Assembly (NCBI GenBank): GCA_034440615.1
Contig: JAOTOM010005135.1
Location: 620,001-684,000, forward strand
Source of the DNA: Ashinkailepas kermadecensis
Lineage: Eukaryota; Arthropoda; Thecostraca; Neolepadidae
Length of the DNA: 64,000 bases
Reading direction: 5' to 3'
The notes under the pieces: generated by a model
Told to the model about the DNA's origin: nothing
The model's input: only the letters and a program-made list of their open reading frames with translations
The model's database searches: none
Shown: piece by piece, positions 46,780 through 59,754 of the stretch
Layout: each line of letters starts with the position of its first letter
Numbering within the stretch: the first letter of the stretch is position 1
Translations under genes and position numbers: made by a program

Positions 46780-46990
46780 TACCCCTGCTCTGGAAAAGGT
46801 CCCGGAACGCGACTGTTTATAGTGACCGTAAATCAACCTATTCAGTCAGGCTTACCCCTGTCCTGGAAAAGATCCCGGAACGCGACTGGTTGCAGAGACG
46901 AGCCCACTCAGTCAGGTTTACCCCTGCCCTGGAAAAATTGTCGGGACGCGACTGGTTACAGTGACCGTAAATCAGCCCACTCAGTCAGCA
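46780..46990 (+). repeat. Three ~65-75 bp units
   Basis: TTACCCCTGCTCTGGAAAAG then GAACGCGACTG and AGTGACCGTAAATCA recur three times with divergence. Confidence 0.85.
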
Positions 46991-49649
46991 TCACATTATT
47001 GGCCAGTAAGCCACCCATCTGCCGATGCGGTCCTGTCTGGTGGCCACATCCTGCCGCCAGATCGTCAGCAAGTCTGACTACGCAGCGAGGTGTTCCAGCC
47101 TGCCGACCACGATACCTGATATAAACTGCAACTGAACTAAACTAAACTATACTGTAAACTGGTAGATAAACTAGTAGATTAGTGAACTGGACTGGATGCC
47201 TGACTGCGAAACGTGAACTCATTCCTTGGATATAACAAGCTATGTTGATGGCAAGTACATGCAGATGTAGCATAGCATAGACACATAAATGTCAAATTAA
47301 TGGTAACATGTTCAGGAATTAATTGAGGGTGGAGCTAGGTGAGCCGGCGTTATGCTGGTTCGGAAGAGCAGTATTACAGATGGCACGATCCACTCCCCTC
47401 CGTGGTCCTCGATGAACGGTTACCTCTTCGCTAGATTCCGAGCTGGCAATTCACGACTGAACACGCCCTTCTCCAGAAATCTGCAATAACTAATCGTGAT
47501 CGTCATTAAAATTGGCTCACGCAGGGATGACGCTCGGACCTTAGCATAATCACCGCTCCATTTGAACGGCAATGACTCGTCCGTGGAGCATTATAGAAAG
47601 GATATTGTATCAATATCTTTTTGGCACGGAAGGACCCCGGGAATTCGCTTTCTACATCATCCAAGGTTGCGGGTACACGCAAACCTTTGGTCCGTGCTAG
47701 TTCATCGTCTTGAATGTCATACTGCGTTATCATAACATAAAAGATAGTTTGTGAATGACGAAAACGTAAATGATTGGCGAAAAAAGGAGTGGCATCGGTT
47801 CAGATATATTTGGCTCCCAACTGAGACAGGAATAATTGTTGGTGGAATGTATGAACGTTCGCTTGAAGTAGATATAATTTTTCGTGACATGAACCACAAC
47901 TTAGAATAGTCAGAAAAATATCGTGATACCTTAACTATGGTGAGCACCTTTGCGATTGCTTAGACTATGTCACTGGACATGCAATTTTTGGGGGATCCAC
48001 GTCCAACGTTCTACGAGCCCGTTCTGTGTTGTTTGTGTGCCTAAAGACAAAGAAGCGTTTTAAGATTAAACTACTTGGCCCCAGTATGTAACACTTCGAA
48101 TCAGAAATAAAGCAATGCATCCATTTTTCCAGCTATATGAACACTGTATATTTTGTGCATTTTACAATTATGTACTGATTACGAGCCATGGTCATGCTAA
48201 AACACACATACGTAAGTGCGTACACCCCTCCTCATCCCCCATATATATATATATATACAATATATATGTATATACGTGTATGTGTGCGTATATTTTCAAG
48301 GCCAAAAATGCTCAGATTAAGTTGCTTTCATGCAGAGTACCATGAAGTGCGGGGCATCGCCAGTCATTGACACCGAAGAACACATCGGGATGTGATTTCA
48401 TTTGTGCCAGCTGGACTTCCATCGTGCAAACATCTGCCACAGACAGCATAGCGAATGATGGCAGATTAAAGCATCCGTCAGCCCGTTCCCATTACGTCTA
48501 CTCGGCCTCATGATGTCCCTGTTAGTTCGGCAAATGTGACGAATCAGGTGACTGTGTGCTTTTATACAAAAGCCAAAAATCAAGTTCGTTGAATCAGGTC
48601 GCATCAGTGTGCACGGACCCAGCTGCATTTCTGGAGCGGCATTAGAGTGCATGAGTCTCGTCCAGCTAAGTGTGGTGCAGCACACACACCAGTAAGGTGA
48701 CTAGCGTGACCGATGGATAAGACACGACAGATTAAAAATCCGCCGTGTCTTCAGTTTCTGTCTGGGAGTATTGTGATCACGATGGAGGTTAACAATAAAT
48801 GTGAGATAATGCAAAGCTGCTTTCTGTCCTCTGAAACGCATTAGAACACACTTTAGATATAGGTGTAAGGTGTAAGCAGTCTAAATTCAGCATAAGATCG
48901 GTCGCTGTACGGACGCTGGACGAATGAGTGTGAGCGCTAAAAGCGCAGGATAAGTTGAATGTCCGTGCATATCAGTCGCAGCGCAATAAATCGACGCATT
49001 GCCTTGAGCGTGTATGCAGCCACGCGTCTTACAGCATGTATGTACAACTGAAGTAGTGTTGAAGGCGACATATTCACCAAATCGCATTCATTTTCAATTT
49101 GTAAAAATATTAACTCATCTTTTTGCTGAGCTTGACCCCGAGACCCGGTACAGAAGCCGGTGATTATACCCACTCGCCATTCAGGAGAGATGGCGAGTGC
49201 TGGCTGCGGTGCGGAATCTATGGTCATGGTTAGCTAGGTGAGATCTATGGTCATAGTTATCTGTGCGAGATCTATGGTTAGCTGTCCACGTGCGGAGATG
49301 CACCGCAAAGCTCCTTCTTTGGCCAAAGGCTGCGGGTACTTCGGGATGAATACCGCAGTGAAGGTTGGTCAACATCAAAATGAAAGCGCAGATCTAGTTC
49401 AGAGTGAAAAAAAAGCTACAGCGTGATAAGCTGCATACACCGTGACTCACTGCTGAAAGTTTCCCGCGAGTGGATCTGCCGTCGTGAGCCTCGTTCTTTG
49501 AATAGAGACTATGAGCACTGCACGACGCACGCTGAGGTAAATGGGGAACGAATCGAAATTAACATGGCATGGCTGATCCCGAGTGAAGAAATTAGAACGC
49601 CAAACGCTGCAGTAGACGGAAAAGACGGAAAAGTTATCACGATTCCAAC
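46991..49649. other. No gene seen
   Basis: Short AACTAAACT repeats lie at 47125-47160 and a small TA run at 48239-48258. ATCTATGGT(C)A..GTTA repeats occur at 49208-49280. No coding evidence was found. Confidence 0.5.
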
Positions 49650-52073
49650 AGCGTGACAGTCGGACCGAGCCAGGCCGCCACAGATGAACTGTTGACAGTC
49701 GGACCGAGCCAGGCCGCCACAGATGAACTGTTGTACAAACAGTCGGACCGAGCCAGGCCGCCACAGATGAACTGTTGACAGTCGGACCGAGCCAGGCCGC
49801 CACAGATGAACTGTTGTACAAACAGTCGGACCGAGCCAGGCCGCCACAGATGAACTGTTGTACAAACAGTCGGACCGAGCCAGGCCGCCACAGATGAACT
49901 GTTGACAGTCGGACCGAGCCAGGCCGCCACAGATGAACTGTTGTACAAACAGTCGGACCGAGCCAGGCCACCACAGATGAACTGTTGACAGTCGGACCGA
50001 GCCAGGCCGCCACAGATGAACTGTTGTACAAACAGTCGGACCGAGCCAGGCCGCCACAGATGAACTGTTGACAGTCGGACCGAGCCAGGCCGCCACAGAT
50101 GAACTGTTGTACAAACGAGCCAGGCCGCCACAGATGAACTGTTGACAGTCGGACCGAGCCAGGCCGCCACAGATGAACTGTTGTACAAACAGTCGGACCG
50201 AGCCAGGCCGCCACAGATGAACTGTTGACAGTCGGACCGAGCCAGGCCGCCACAGATAAACTGTTGTACAAACAGTCGGACCGAGCCAGGCCACCACAGA
50301 TGAACTGTTGTACAAACAGTCGGACCGAGCCAGGCCGCCACAGATGAACTGTTGTACAAACAGTCGGACCGAGCCAGGCCGCCACAGATGAACTGTCGTA
50401 CAAACAGCGTGACAGTCGGACCGAGCCAGGCCGCCACAGATGAACTGTTGTACAAACAGTCGGACCGAGCCAGGCCGCCACAGATGAACTGTTGTACAAA
50501 CAGTCGGACCGAGCCAGGCCGCCACAGATGAACTGTTGTACAAACAGTCTGACCGAGCCAGGCCGCCACAGATGAACTGTTGACAGTCGGACCGAGCCAG
50601 GCCGCCACAGATGAACTGTTGTACAAACGAGCCAGGCCGCCACAGATGAACTGTTGACAGTCGGACCGAGCCAGGCCGCCACAGATGAACTGTTGTACAA
50701 ACAGTCGGACCGAGCCAGGCCGCCACAGATGAACTGTTGTACAAACAGTCGGACCGAGCCAGGCCGCCACAGATGAACTGTTGACAGTCGGACCGAGCCA
50801 GGCCGCCACATATGAACTGTTGTACAAACAGTCGGACCGAGCCAGGCCGCCACAGATGAACTGTTGTACAAACAGTCGGACCGAGCCAGGCCGCCACAGA
50901 TGAACTGTTGTACAAACAGTCGGACCGAGCCAGGCCGCCACAGATGAACTGTTGTACAAACAGTCGGACCGAGCCAGGCCGCCACAGATGAACTGTTGAC
51001 AGTCGGACCGAGCCAGGCCGCCACAGATGAACTGTTGTACAAACAGTCGGACCGAGCCAGGCCGCCACAGATGAACTGTTGTACAAACAGTCGGACCGAG
51101 CCAGGCCGCCACAGATGAACTGTTGACAGTCGGACCGAGCCAGGCCGCCACAGATGAACTGTTGTACAAACAGTCGGACCGAGCCAGGCCGCCACAGATG
51201 AACTGTTGTACAAACAGTCGGACCGAGCCAGGCCGCCACAGATGAACTGTTGACAGTCGGACCGAGCCGGGCCGCCACAGATGAACTGTTGACAGTCGGA
51301 CAGAGCCAGGCCGCCACAGATGAACTGTTGACAGTCGGACCGAGCCGGGCCGCCACAGATGAACTGTTGTACAAACAGTCGGACCGAGCCAGGCCGCCAC
51401 AGATGAACTGTTGTACAAACAGTCGGACCGAGCCAGGCCGCCACAGATGAACTGTTGTACAAACAGTCGGACCGAGCCAGGCCGCCACAGATGAACTGTT
51501 GTACAAACAGTCGGACCGAGCCAGGCCGCCACAGATGAACTGTTGTACAAACAGTCGGACCGAGCCAGGCCGCCACAGATGAACTGTTGTACAAACAGTC
51601 GGACCGAGCCAGGCCGCCACAGATGAACTGTTGACAGTCGGACCGAGCCAGGCCGCCACAGATGAACTGTTGTACAAACAGTCGGACCGAGCCAGGCCGC
51701 CACAGATGAACTGTTGTACAAACAGTCGGACCGAGCCAGGCCGCCACAGATGAACTGTTGACAGTCGGACCGAGCCAGGCCGCCACAGATGAACTGTTGA
51801 CAGTCGGACCGAGCCGGGCCGCCACAGATGAACTGTTGTGCAAACAGTCGGACCGAGCCAGGCCGCCACAGATGAACTGTTGTACAACAGCGTGACAGTC
51901 GGACCGAGCCAGGCCGCCACAGATGAACTGTTGTACAAACAGTCGGACCGAGCCAGGCCGCCACAGATGAACTGTTGTACAAACAGTCGGACCGAGCCAG
52001 GCCGCCACAGATGAACTGTTGTACAAACAGTCGGACCGAGCCAGGCCGCCACAGATGAACTGTTGTACAAACT
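49650..52073. repeat. 44/39-bp two-form minisatellite, nearly 60 units
   Basis: The shared core is CAGTCGGACCGAGCCAGGCC then GCCACAGATGAACTGTTG. Long units end TACAAA and short ones end A, so they are 44 and 39 bp. Rare markers (ACAGCGTGACAGTCGG; ACAAACGAGCC with 9 bp lost) recur at distant places. All three minus-strand frames lack stops, so frames of over 900 codons arise without a gene. Confidence 0.95.
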
Positions 52074-52381
52074 CATACGAGGGAGTGGATTGGTTGCGGC
52101 CCCACCATCTCCCGTAAAAACCACGAGCACAATGGCAAGCAAGGTGCGATTTTCTCAGGAGCACAAGGTGCGATTCGCGCTGCCACGGTCTGGCTGAGCG
52201 TCGGGTGTCCATGACCAGGTGGAGATCATCAGCCCGCCATTGATCGCCCACCTACGACGTCCAGACAGACGAGAAATGGTGGCATTGCGACCTGCTGCCG
52301 CCCAATTTCGCAACGGCTGGCCGCCTCTCGAACGGAATATCCAATGAGACCGGATGATTTGCATGCTCACGCCAGCTGGTG
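52074..52381. other. Unique sequence between two arrays; no gene seen
   Basis: GCACAAGGTGCGATT(C/T) occurs twice at 52140-52175. The open frames extend from the neighbouring array. Confidence 0.5.
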
Positions 52382-52757
52382 TTGAAGTTCTCTCTTGAAA
52401 CTCTGAACAGCTGCTGTCATGACCGGCGTGACGTGTGGACTGATAACTCGCGGGTCAGTGTTCTCTACTGAACCTCTGCGACTGCTGCCGTTACGATCGG
52501 TGTGACGTGCGGACTGATAACTCGCGGGTCAGTGTTCTCTACTGAACCTCTGCGACAGCTGCCGTTACGATCGGCGTGACGTGCGGACTGATAACTCGCG
52601 GGTCAGTGTTCTCTACTGAACCTCTGCGACAGCTGCCGTTACGATCGGCGTGACGTGCGGACTGATAACTCGCGGGTCAGTGTTCTCTACTGAACCTCTG
52701 CGACTGCTGCCGTTACGATCGGCGTGACGTGCGGACTGATAACTCGCGGGTCAGTGG
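52382..52757 (+). repeat. 74-bp minisatellite, five units
   Basis: GTTCTCTACTGAACCTCTGC, then GTTACGATCGGCGTGACGTG and CTGATAACTCGCGGGTCAGT recur every 74 bp. The first unit is diverged. Confidence 0.92.
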
Positions 52758-53635
52758 AACACCGAGTCGAGGCCACCGTCCAGGCGGCACCTTGCACACG
52801 GGCATTGGCTGTGTTCTGATACGGTTACCGGCAACGCTGCTGTGTACCGTCATCTGATTTGAGAGCCTAATGGTTTGGGCGGTCGAGTGTACTCGGATAT
52901 TTCCCAGCCAACCCCTCGCGTGCTGCCGAGAACTCGCATGAACCAGCTTATTATCAGCGCGTTCCGCGCACTGTGCACGATGAGTGCGTGCCCAATGTGG
53001 TAGTGCGTAGGAGCGTTATGCTGAAGACAACAGAGGGGACGGACATGGTGTAAATGATGCTGAGGATGGGGCCTAGTACAAGTGGCGCTACCTTATGAAA
53101 TGGAGAGGTTTTTGCTCTGAGTATCTAGGAGCTGATGGAACCTGTTTCGCAGTGGCCGGCACCAGGTGAACTCCATTATGACTTTTAGAGCACACGTCAC
53201 GGAAACTCTGATATATCCATCGTGAGTTCCTGGCTACATTTTCGGAGGTATTTTTGAGCATGTCTTATCATGTGATGCCGTGTGTATTTTCCATTTCCCA
53301 TAGTGTATTTTATAGTGCACTTAATGCTGCACTTGCTTTTTCTCTTTTTATTCTTTACAAATAATAATTGTGCGTGCTTTATTATGTTGTGTCGTGTATT
53401 TATGGTGTATTAATAGAAACATGCCTGTATAACACAGGCATAGCAGCCAAAGTTTATTTGGAGACCATCATGGAGCGCAATGCAATACAATACGATTTGA
53501 TAAAATCATTTACCAGATCCAGCATCGTTGCAGACCAAAGCGTGCGGCTTGGCCAGGACGGGATCTGAAGCTCCATAAATTCACCTAGTAGCGTCCTCAT
53601 TGATATTCGATTATACCTAGCTATCTACAATATGC
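52758..53635. other. No gene seen
   Basis: AT-rich towards 53200-53500. Confidence 0.5.
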
Positions 53636-53636
53636 A

Positions 53637-53699
53637 ACTGCGGACAGATATGTAGACCTGCTGACAGATATGTAGACCTGCTGACAGATATGTAGACCC
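53637..53699 (+). repeat. 20-bp repeat, three units
   Basis: GACAGATATGTAGACCTGCT repeats three times. Confidence 0.9.
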
Positions 53700-53986
53700 A
53701 TACTTCCCATGGCCGCCTGCAAGCAATCCGGTTAAGCTGCAGTGGATTTAGCAACGCATGCAAGACGGTCCCGGAGGTGGCTCGATCCCGCTCGTAGGCT
53801 CGAGCCTGACCGACGACGTGGCTTTTCGCAGCCCTGTACGGCTCGACGGCCGGGGACGTGGTCGGCCAGCAGCAGCAGAATGGGCACGGCGTCCGCACGG
53901 CTACGGTGAGTGGAGAGCACGCCGACCGGTCTCGCCCCGTAACGTGTGTGGGGGGGGGGGGGTGGCGCCCGAGCAGGTGAGCGTAT

Positions 53987-54262
53987 CCGGCAGACGCTGC
54001 ACAGTGCACAGGGTACACGCCTGGTCGGCAGACGCTGCACAGTGCACAGGGACACGCCTGGCCGGCAGACGCTGCACAGTGCACAGGGTACACGCCTGGC
54101 CGGCAGACGCTGCACAGTGCACAGGGTACACGCCTGGCCGGCAGACGCTGCACAGTGCACAGGGTACACGCCTGGCCGGCAGACGCTGCACAGTGCACAG
54201 GGTACACGCCTGGCCGGCAGACGCTGCACAGTGCACAGGGTACACGCCTGGCCGGCCGGCTG
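53987..54262 (+). repeat. 39-bp minisatellite, seven units
   Basis: GTACACGCCTGGCCGGCAGA plus CGCTGCACAGTGCACAGG. CTGCACAGTGCACAG contains the palindrome TGCACAGTGCA. The stop-free 39-bp unit creates cysteine-rich-looking frames on both strands that are not genes. Confidence 0.93.
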
Positions 54263-54368
54263 CACCCGTGAAGTAGTGACGAGCGAGTCTCCAAGCCCGG
54301 CGGATCGCCACCCGACCTGGCTGTGAAGTAGTGACGAGCGAGTAGTAGTGGTATATTTCCCGAGTCAT

Positions 54369-55122
54369 CTTATCTAGGCAAGATGTCCTGGCGCCTTTAG
54401 GAAGTCAATCGCCTGTTTGAGACGCGTCCAGAGACTCTCCAGTTCTAAATCAGCTCTGAGGAGGGCGATCTCGTCGCATGTGAACAGATGTCGCACTGTT
54501 TCTTCTTCCACCTCACAGTGGCGAATTGTAGGTTAGCTGCCAGAGATGCGAGCCATGTAGGTTCGAATATTTGTCGAATATCCGCTGCGCATCCGGGCCA
54601 GCTTGACTCTCTGTTGTCTTGTTGGTGATTCCTCGACTTTGTCAATTTTGTGGGGTGGGGTTTCCAAGACTTTGGAGCCCATAGCGCGGATTACGTAATT
54701 GTGCTGAGATGAAATTGTGCTGAGGTCATGATCGACACTCGATTTGTTTCAGGAAAGAACCAGCCTGTTCTCTGTAAGCCATCTTGAGAGCTTAGTGATG
54801 TATCGTTGGAGGGTTCGTTGAGCAGTCATGAGCTTGGGGTGCTCACAGGCAATTGAGAAGTCATGTGAGAGAAGGATGCAGTCTGTGGGGGTTGTTGGTG
54901 CGTCTGATGCATAGAAATCGAACAGGGAGGGGAAAGCACGGCTCCTTCTGGCACCCCGTCCTTAAAGATTCGGCTTCTTGATTCCACATTATCGATCTTG
55001 ACGACCACGCGACGATCCGTCAAGAAGTCACATAGCCAGAGAATATCTCCATTGGGTAGAGCATGTAAATTCATCAGCTTGTCAACTAGGACAAATCGAG
55101 AAATCGAGTCGAACTCCTTTCT
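54369..55122 (-). pseudogene. Decayed non-LTR retrotransposon: reverse transcriptase and C-terminal end
   Basis: Read on the minus strand from about 55122, the frame gives [20 protein letters not shown], then WLCDFLTDRRVVVKIDNVES, then RIFKDGVPEGAVLSP. These match the palm of LINE-type reverse transcriptases (the D..K.FDS region and the DG.PQG..LSP motif), with Glu replacing the usual Gln. The frame then breaks. Further down, other frames give a region around EEETVRHLFTCDEIALL, which resembles the Cys/His-containing C-terminal part of Jockey-like elements. Several frameshifts and stops, and no catalytic DD box in an open frame, show it is dead. The TA microsatellite at 55316-55566 lies just beyond its broken 5' side. 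Confidence 0.75.
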
Positions 55123-55311
55123 GATATCTCATTAGCAGACCGCGGAGCGAGTGAACCGGTGATCTCGCCACGCCAAACAAAAACACTTCCCTTTGGCGGC
55201 GCCTTGCGTGTTGGACCCTCCTGACCCGTCTTCCTCCTTCTTGAATAGCCAATCCAGAGTTGAATATGGGTTGTTCCAGTTGGGTGTACTTCCACGGCGT
55301 AAGCGTCCGCA

Positions 55312-55567
<256 letters not shown>

Positions 55568-55865
55568 ATGATTGACTATTGTAGATTCCACGGAAATTCC
55601 GTTCCAGCTGGCGTTTCACAAGAGTGAGATCAATCAACGTGTGCTTGATCACAAGTCGCGATGGGGAGCACGTAATGCTTCATTCCCCTGTTACCGCATG
55701 CATCATCAAAGTTTGGATCTGAAATGTGTTCGACCATTAGAGCCGCAGCAATCTTGACCCATCTGCTCTGAGTGGCCACTTGCCCGATCATTGCCTTGGA
55801 GTTTAGTCGCGGGTCACGTGACATGTGGAGCCGGTCCAGTCGTAAGCCACGTGACATGTCCTCAG

Positions 55866-56841
55866 GAGCCGGCCCAGCTGCAGATCTCGATCCCAATCGA
55901 CGCCAGTCAGCTGCTGCAGCTGGTCACATCCAACCCGGCCACCTGGCGACACATTCTGGCGCAGATGCCGGCCGCCGCGCGCCAGTCTCTGGTCGCGCAG
56001 CTCCGCCGGGGCGGCGCTTTAGGGCAAGGTCACCACCTTCACGGACCGAAGGGCGGCCTGCGGAGATCGTATTCGGACTCGGAGGGAGGTCGACGTGGTT
56101 CCAGACGTCGGCCCTCCGGACGGCAGCGGCCGCCACCGAGATACCAAGCATCACCGAACCACGCCCTCCCCAGTCACCGACAAGCGTCCAGTGAGGTGAA
56201 CCGACGGTCATCCACGTACGGCCCGCCGTCGAAGCGCTCCTCGTCCACCGATGGGCCGCCATCCACGTACGGCCCGCCGTCGAAGCGCTCCTCGTCCACC
56301 GATGGGCCGCCATCCAGCGGCCAGACCCGACCATCGACCACGTATGCAGCGCCGTCAGAGGGGTACAGCGGGCCCCTGTCAAAGGGACACAGCGGGCCCC
56401 TGTCGTCACCGCTAGAGAGCCAACACAGTCCCATGTCGCCACCAGACGCGATCGAACCGGCGCCCCTCGACTACCCGCCTTCGTCGGACAGCTTCCACGC
56501 CCCAGTGTTCACGTCCAAGTCCTCGACGTCATCGCCGAGGTACGCGTCGCTGGACAGCCGGCACAGGTCGTCGTCGTCGTCGCTGCCGTACACGGCGGCG
56601 TCGCGTGGCAGCACTGCTCCCGGCGCTGTACCTCGGACCCGGCGGTACAGCGGTGTCCGAGGTCGCCCGCCAGCCGTCACCACCCATCGGCCGCCTCCGA
56701 ACAGCTCCAGCGCACCTGTCGGCCCGTATCCGAACCAAGAGCGTCTCGAAGTCGACAGCTATAGAGTGGACTCATTCTTCGACGATGGCGACGATTTTGA
56801 CCATCACCAGGACTCTAACTGGCTCCGGCAGGTCGTGCCAG
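55866..56841 (+). CDS. Large serine/proline-rich exon of a chitin-binding cuticle protein (partial gene)
   Basis: This 976-bp open exon follows ACATGTCCTCAG and ends before a GTCAGT donor. It starts EPAQLQISIPIDASQLLQL, followed by a short helical-looking segment (NPATWRHILAQMP). The rest is a long disordered region rich in Ser, Pro, Arg and Gly. That region holds a 17-residue duplication around STYGPPSKRSSSTDGPP and a shorter duplicated SGPLS motif. It ends with an acidic stretch (FFDDGDDFDHH). The exon starts in phase 0 and leaves one base (G). The chitin-binding exon at 59755 begins with the two bases GT, which restores a glycine codon and gives VVPGVPGEDYP across the junction. Such a long disordered region ahead of a single chitin-binding domain would fit a CPAP1-like cuticular protein. 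First exon and signal peptide were not found. Linkage to 59755 is inferred from phase and strand. Confidence 0.72.
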
Positions 56842-57232
56842 GTCAGTGAAACAGTGTCACATCAGTATTATAAAGAGAACAAGACACTGTGAGATAGGGC
56901 TTCCGCATCCCGGAATATACATCTTAAAGATGTGTATTGCGGGATCGTCGTCTCCCCTTCCCACAAACACGCACGTGAACACCTCCGCTCCCAGTATTTT
57001 ACACCACTTAAGCGTTACTGGGGGGGGGGGGAGAAAAACTTCATAGGCTGGGATTTGGTCTCATTGGATGCAATTGTAGCGGCTCCCCAGCCAAATCCTG
57101 TTAGACCAGGCACTGCCAGACACTGCGGTTTAAGCAAGGCTAACCCACAAATTCCTTGTTTGGAGTATGGTCATTTGTATATCCGTTGTAAAACATTTTC
57201 CCCTTCGTACGAGTAATTAAAGCTGCCTGTTT
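56842..57232. other. Start of the inferred intron of the chitin-binding gene
   Basis: A poly-G run lies at 57021-57030. No exon was seen. Confidence 0.45.
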
Positions 57233-57266
57233 GTCACGCTGCTGCAAAATTTGGCAGCAGCGTGAC
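57233..57266. repeat. 13-bp-stem hairpin
   Basis: GTCACGCTGCTGC and GCAGCAGCGTGAC pair perfectly around an 8-base loop (AAAATTTG). Confidence 0.9.
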
Positions 57267-57752
57267 ACCGACGAGACAGTCCGCTGCCCTGAATTGACAC
57301 CATATCTTGATCAGGTCTAACATAACCCGCTGGGTTCTAGCAAACCCCGAACGTCCTAGCTCAGATTCGGAAAATCCCATAAACCACGGTGAAACCTCAA
57401 ACATTCCACCGCAAGCACGGTCACCTCAAGCGCCGCTTTGACTCGGTAGGTAACGACCCACGCTGAAAATAATTGACACTCCTTTCCAAACCTTGAGGCT
57501 GAGCAGTCCTCAGCGAGATCATATGCTGCCCGGCACTCTCACTGGAGCCCTTTCAAAGTGCGGTCAGCGTGTCTACCAACAGCGCGACCACCCTCATCGA
57601 TGCTCGCCGGCGGCCGGGACCGGCGCACGCGCGGGTGATAAACGAGGCGCCCGCAACAATGCGAGACATGTGGTGGGTCGCTCCGCCCCCAGCGGGTCAC
57701 CCCTGGCGGCGGCCTGCCGTCAAAGGCACCCCCAGACAGCTAACGTGAGGCA

Positions 57753-57990
57753 CTGGCGCTGGCCGCCCGTCAGCTGGTCACTGGTCACGGTGACGCCGCC
57801 GCAACCCCATTGTGATGTCACGGTGGGGTCACCGACTGCGTGACTGCGGACCCCTCGGACCGCTCGACCACCGGCGCTGGCCGCCCGTCAGCTGGTCACT
57901 GGTCACGGTGACGCCGCCGCAACCCCATTGTGATGTCACGGTGGGGTCACCGACTGCGTGACTGCGGGACCCCTCGGACCGCTCGACCAC
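57753..57990 (+). repeat. 119-bp direct duplication
   Basis: GGCGCTGGCCGCCCGTCAGC begins at 57754 and again at 57873. The copies differ by about one inserted G, so the event is recent. Each copy holds CACTGGTCACGGTGAC, a near palindrome. Confidence 0.92.
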
Positions 57991-58332
57991 ACCGACGCGT
58001 CGCTTTGCGGCCATGTACCGCTCCACTCAATGACGGCTCTCCGCCAGATAATGGGCACTTTGCATCGCGTTTGTCACTAATTAACAAACGAAGTCGCATT
58101 GTCGGGTCCTTCGCCGGCTGGTGATTCCGACATACTGCGGATGAAACATGCTGAGACTCCGGACCGCCGTCCTGAAATGAAGAGCTTTGAATGTGGTTCC
58201 GGTGTATGGATGATTGGTCGTCCGCTGCGTTTAACCCAAAGACTTCGCTGACCTAGGTCACCCATTTCAAGATAGTGTTACCACGGAGTCAGCAACATTC
58301 ACAGTAAGTCGTCACGATATTACCAGATTCCA

Positions 58333-58587
58333 ATGGCAACACAAAAAGCATTTCGCAGCAAACAAGGGGCTGTCAAGCCATGTGAAACTGTTGGCCTTAC
58401 ACCACATTTGCCACGTTGTAGACTGGAGACGACGAAGCTGGCTTTCCCGTACTGGGCAGCAAGAGCCTGGAACAAGAGCCTGGAAGAGCCTGGAAGAGCC
58501 TGGAACACCATGCCGCATGCCATTACGGCTCACAGTTCCATTAAAAGCTTGAAACGTCACTTGGCAGATCATTTCAAGCGAAGCTGA
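58333..58587 (+). pseudogene. C-terminal fragment of a non-LTR retrotransposon ORF2
   Basis: An 84-codon open frame contains LAFPYWAARAWNKSLEEPGR, then AWNTMPHAITAHSSIKSLKR and HLADHF. The pattern aromatic-R/A-AWN.(L/M)P..I....S..S.K..L..H is the usual C-terminal end of LINE (CR1/Jockey-type) polymerases. A local duplication of GAGCCTGGAA has inserted extra residues after the first AWN. No reverse transcriptase domain precedes it, so it is a 5'-truncated relic. Confidence 0.55.
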
Positions 58588-59754
58588 TGTAGCCATGGCT
58601 TACCGAACATGTGAATTGCCGAATGTGTGCTTCATCGAATTCGTTGTAGTATACATCCTCACGATGTCTATTTTATTGGCATCTGTTCATTATTCGCTGA
58701 AGTGTCTGTTCTCATCTGTAGCTCGCATCATTGGTTGCTTTCATGTTGCTTTTAATCGTGATTTATTGTCTATGTTTGACACGATGCCTAAAAGTCCAAT
58801 CCGACTTGGAAGGCAATCGCAAATATGCATGCATACATACATACATACCGCTTCAAACATTTGGTGATGTTGATAAGCTTTTGAATAGGACAACCAACGA
58901 CAGCCACATCAGCCCAGAACGAAGCAATTGCACACGACAAAGAGGGAGAAATCGGTGGCGCTGTGTACAGCAATGCAGCTATTGGAGGGCTTCCGCATCA
59001 CCTGACTCTTTTCTGGCGTTCCTCACTTAAGAAAAATAGACAATAAAAGAAGAAAGTTCCTCACAATTAAAGAAACAAAAATAAAAAACCTGGTGCACAT
59101 CACTAATTTCTCGAAAGGTCGTATTGCATAGCGTGGTTTCGTTCATTCACCTTCCCAACATCTACTCTTCGCCTGAATTGCATGCACATAATTCTGAGAT
59201 ATCATAGAATGGACATCCCTGGAGAGGAATAATAGTTAGGGACCAACAGGACAAATGTGTCATATACATGATGCATGTGTTTACGGCTCAAGTTCCCAGG
59301 TGGGTCGTGGTTTCCGCATCCTAGTTTGATACCCTGCTAATGTTAAGTTGTAATTTTCCTATTCAGTCTGAAAATATATCTCCAAAATAATGACCTGGGT
59401 CCACTGGTTTGATGAGAGATCTCCGGCCTTGCATGTTTGTATTTACTGTTATTTGCTGCTAGAGTTGGGCGATATTCGCCTGGAATTGAAAAATGCAATG
59501 CTGTCTGAAACAGAACTTCGTTCAAAGCCAACGCTAAGGACTTCAAGATATTCAAAAACAGCTTCGTGCCGCCATATCTCTAAATATCGCCATTCAATTT
59601 TGAGTTGTGCTCTTACCTGTTTCTGTTGACCTCATTATCTCGAGAAAATCGGTCTTTACCACTTGTTAGTGAATCGTTACAAGATTCACTTGGAAAAGAA
59701 AGCTGCCCCTCTAAGGCAACCACAGCGAGTTGATGTACCTATATGTTGTTTCAG
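58588..59754. other. Intron of the chitin-binding gene; nothing else recognised
   Basis: (CATA)n at about 58829-58850. Confidence 0.4.

Noticed and set aside
49447..52251. Open frame of more than 900 codons on the minus strand
   Set aside because: It lies on the 44/39-bp array, all three frames of which lack stops; the peptide merely cycles through the three translations of the unit.
53617..54368. Cysteine-rich repeat protein on the minus strand (CALCSVCRPGVYPVH)
   Set aside because: It is a translation of the 39-bp minisatellite; several frames on both strands are equally open.
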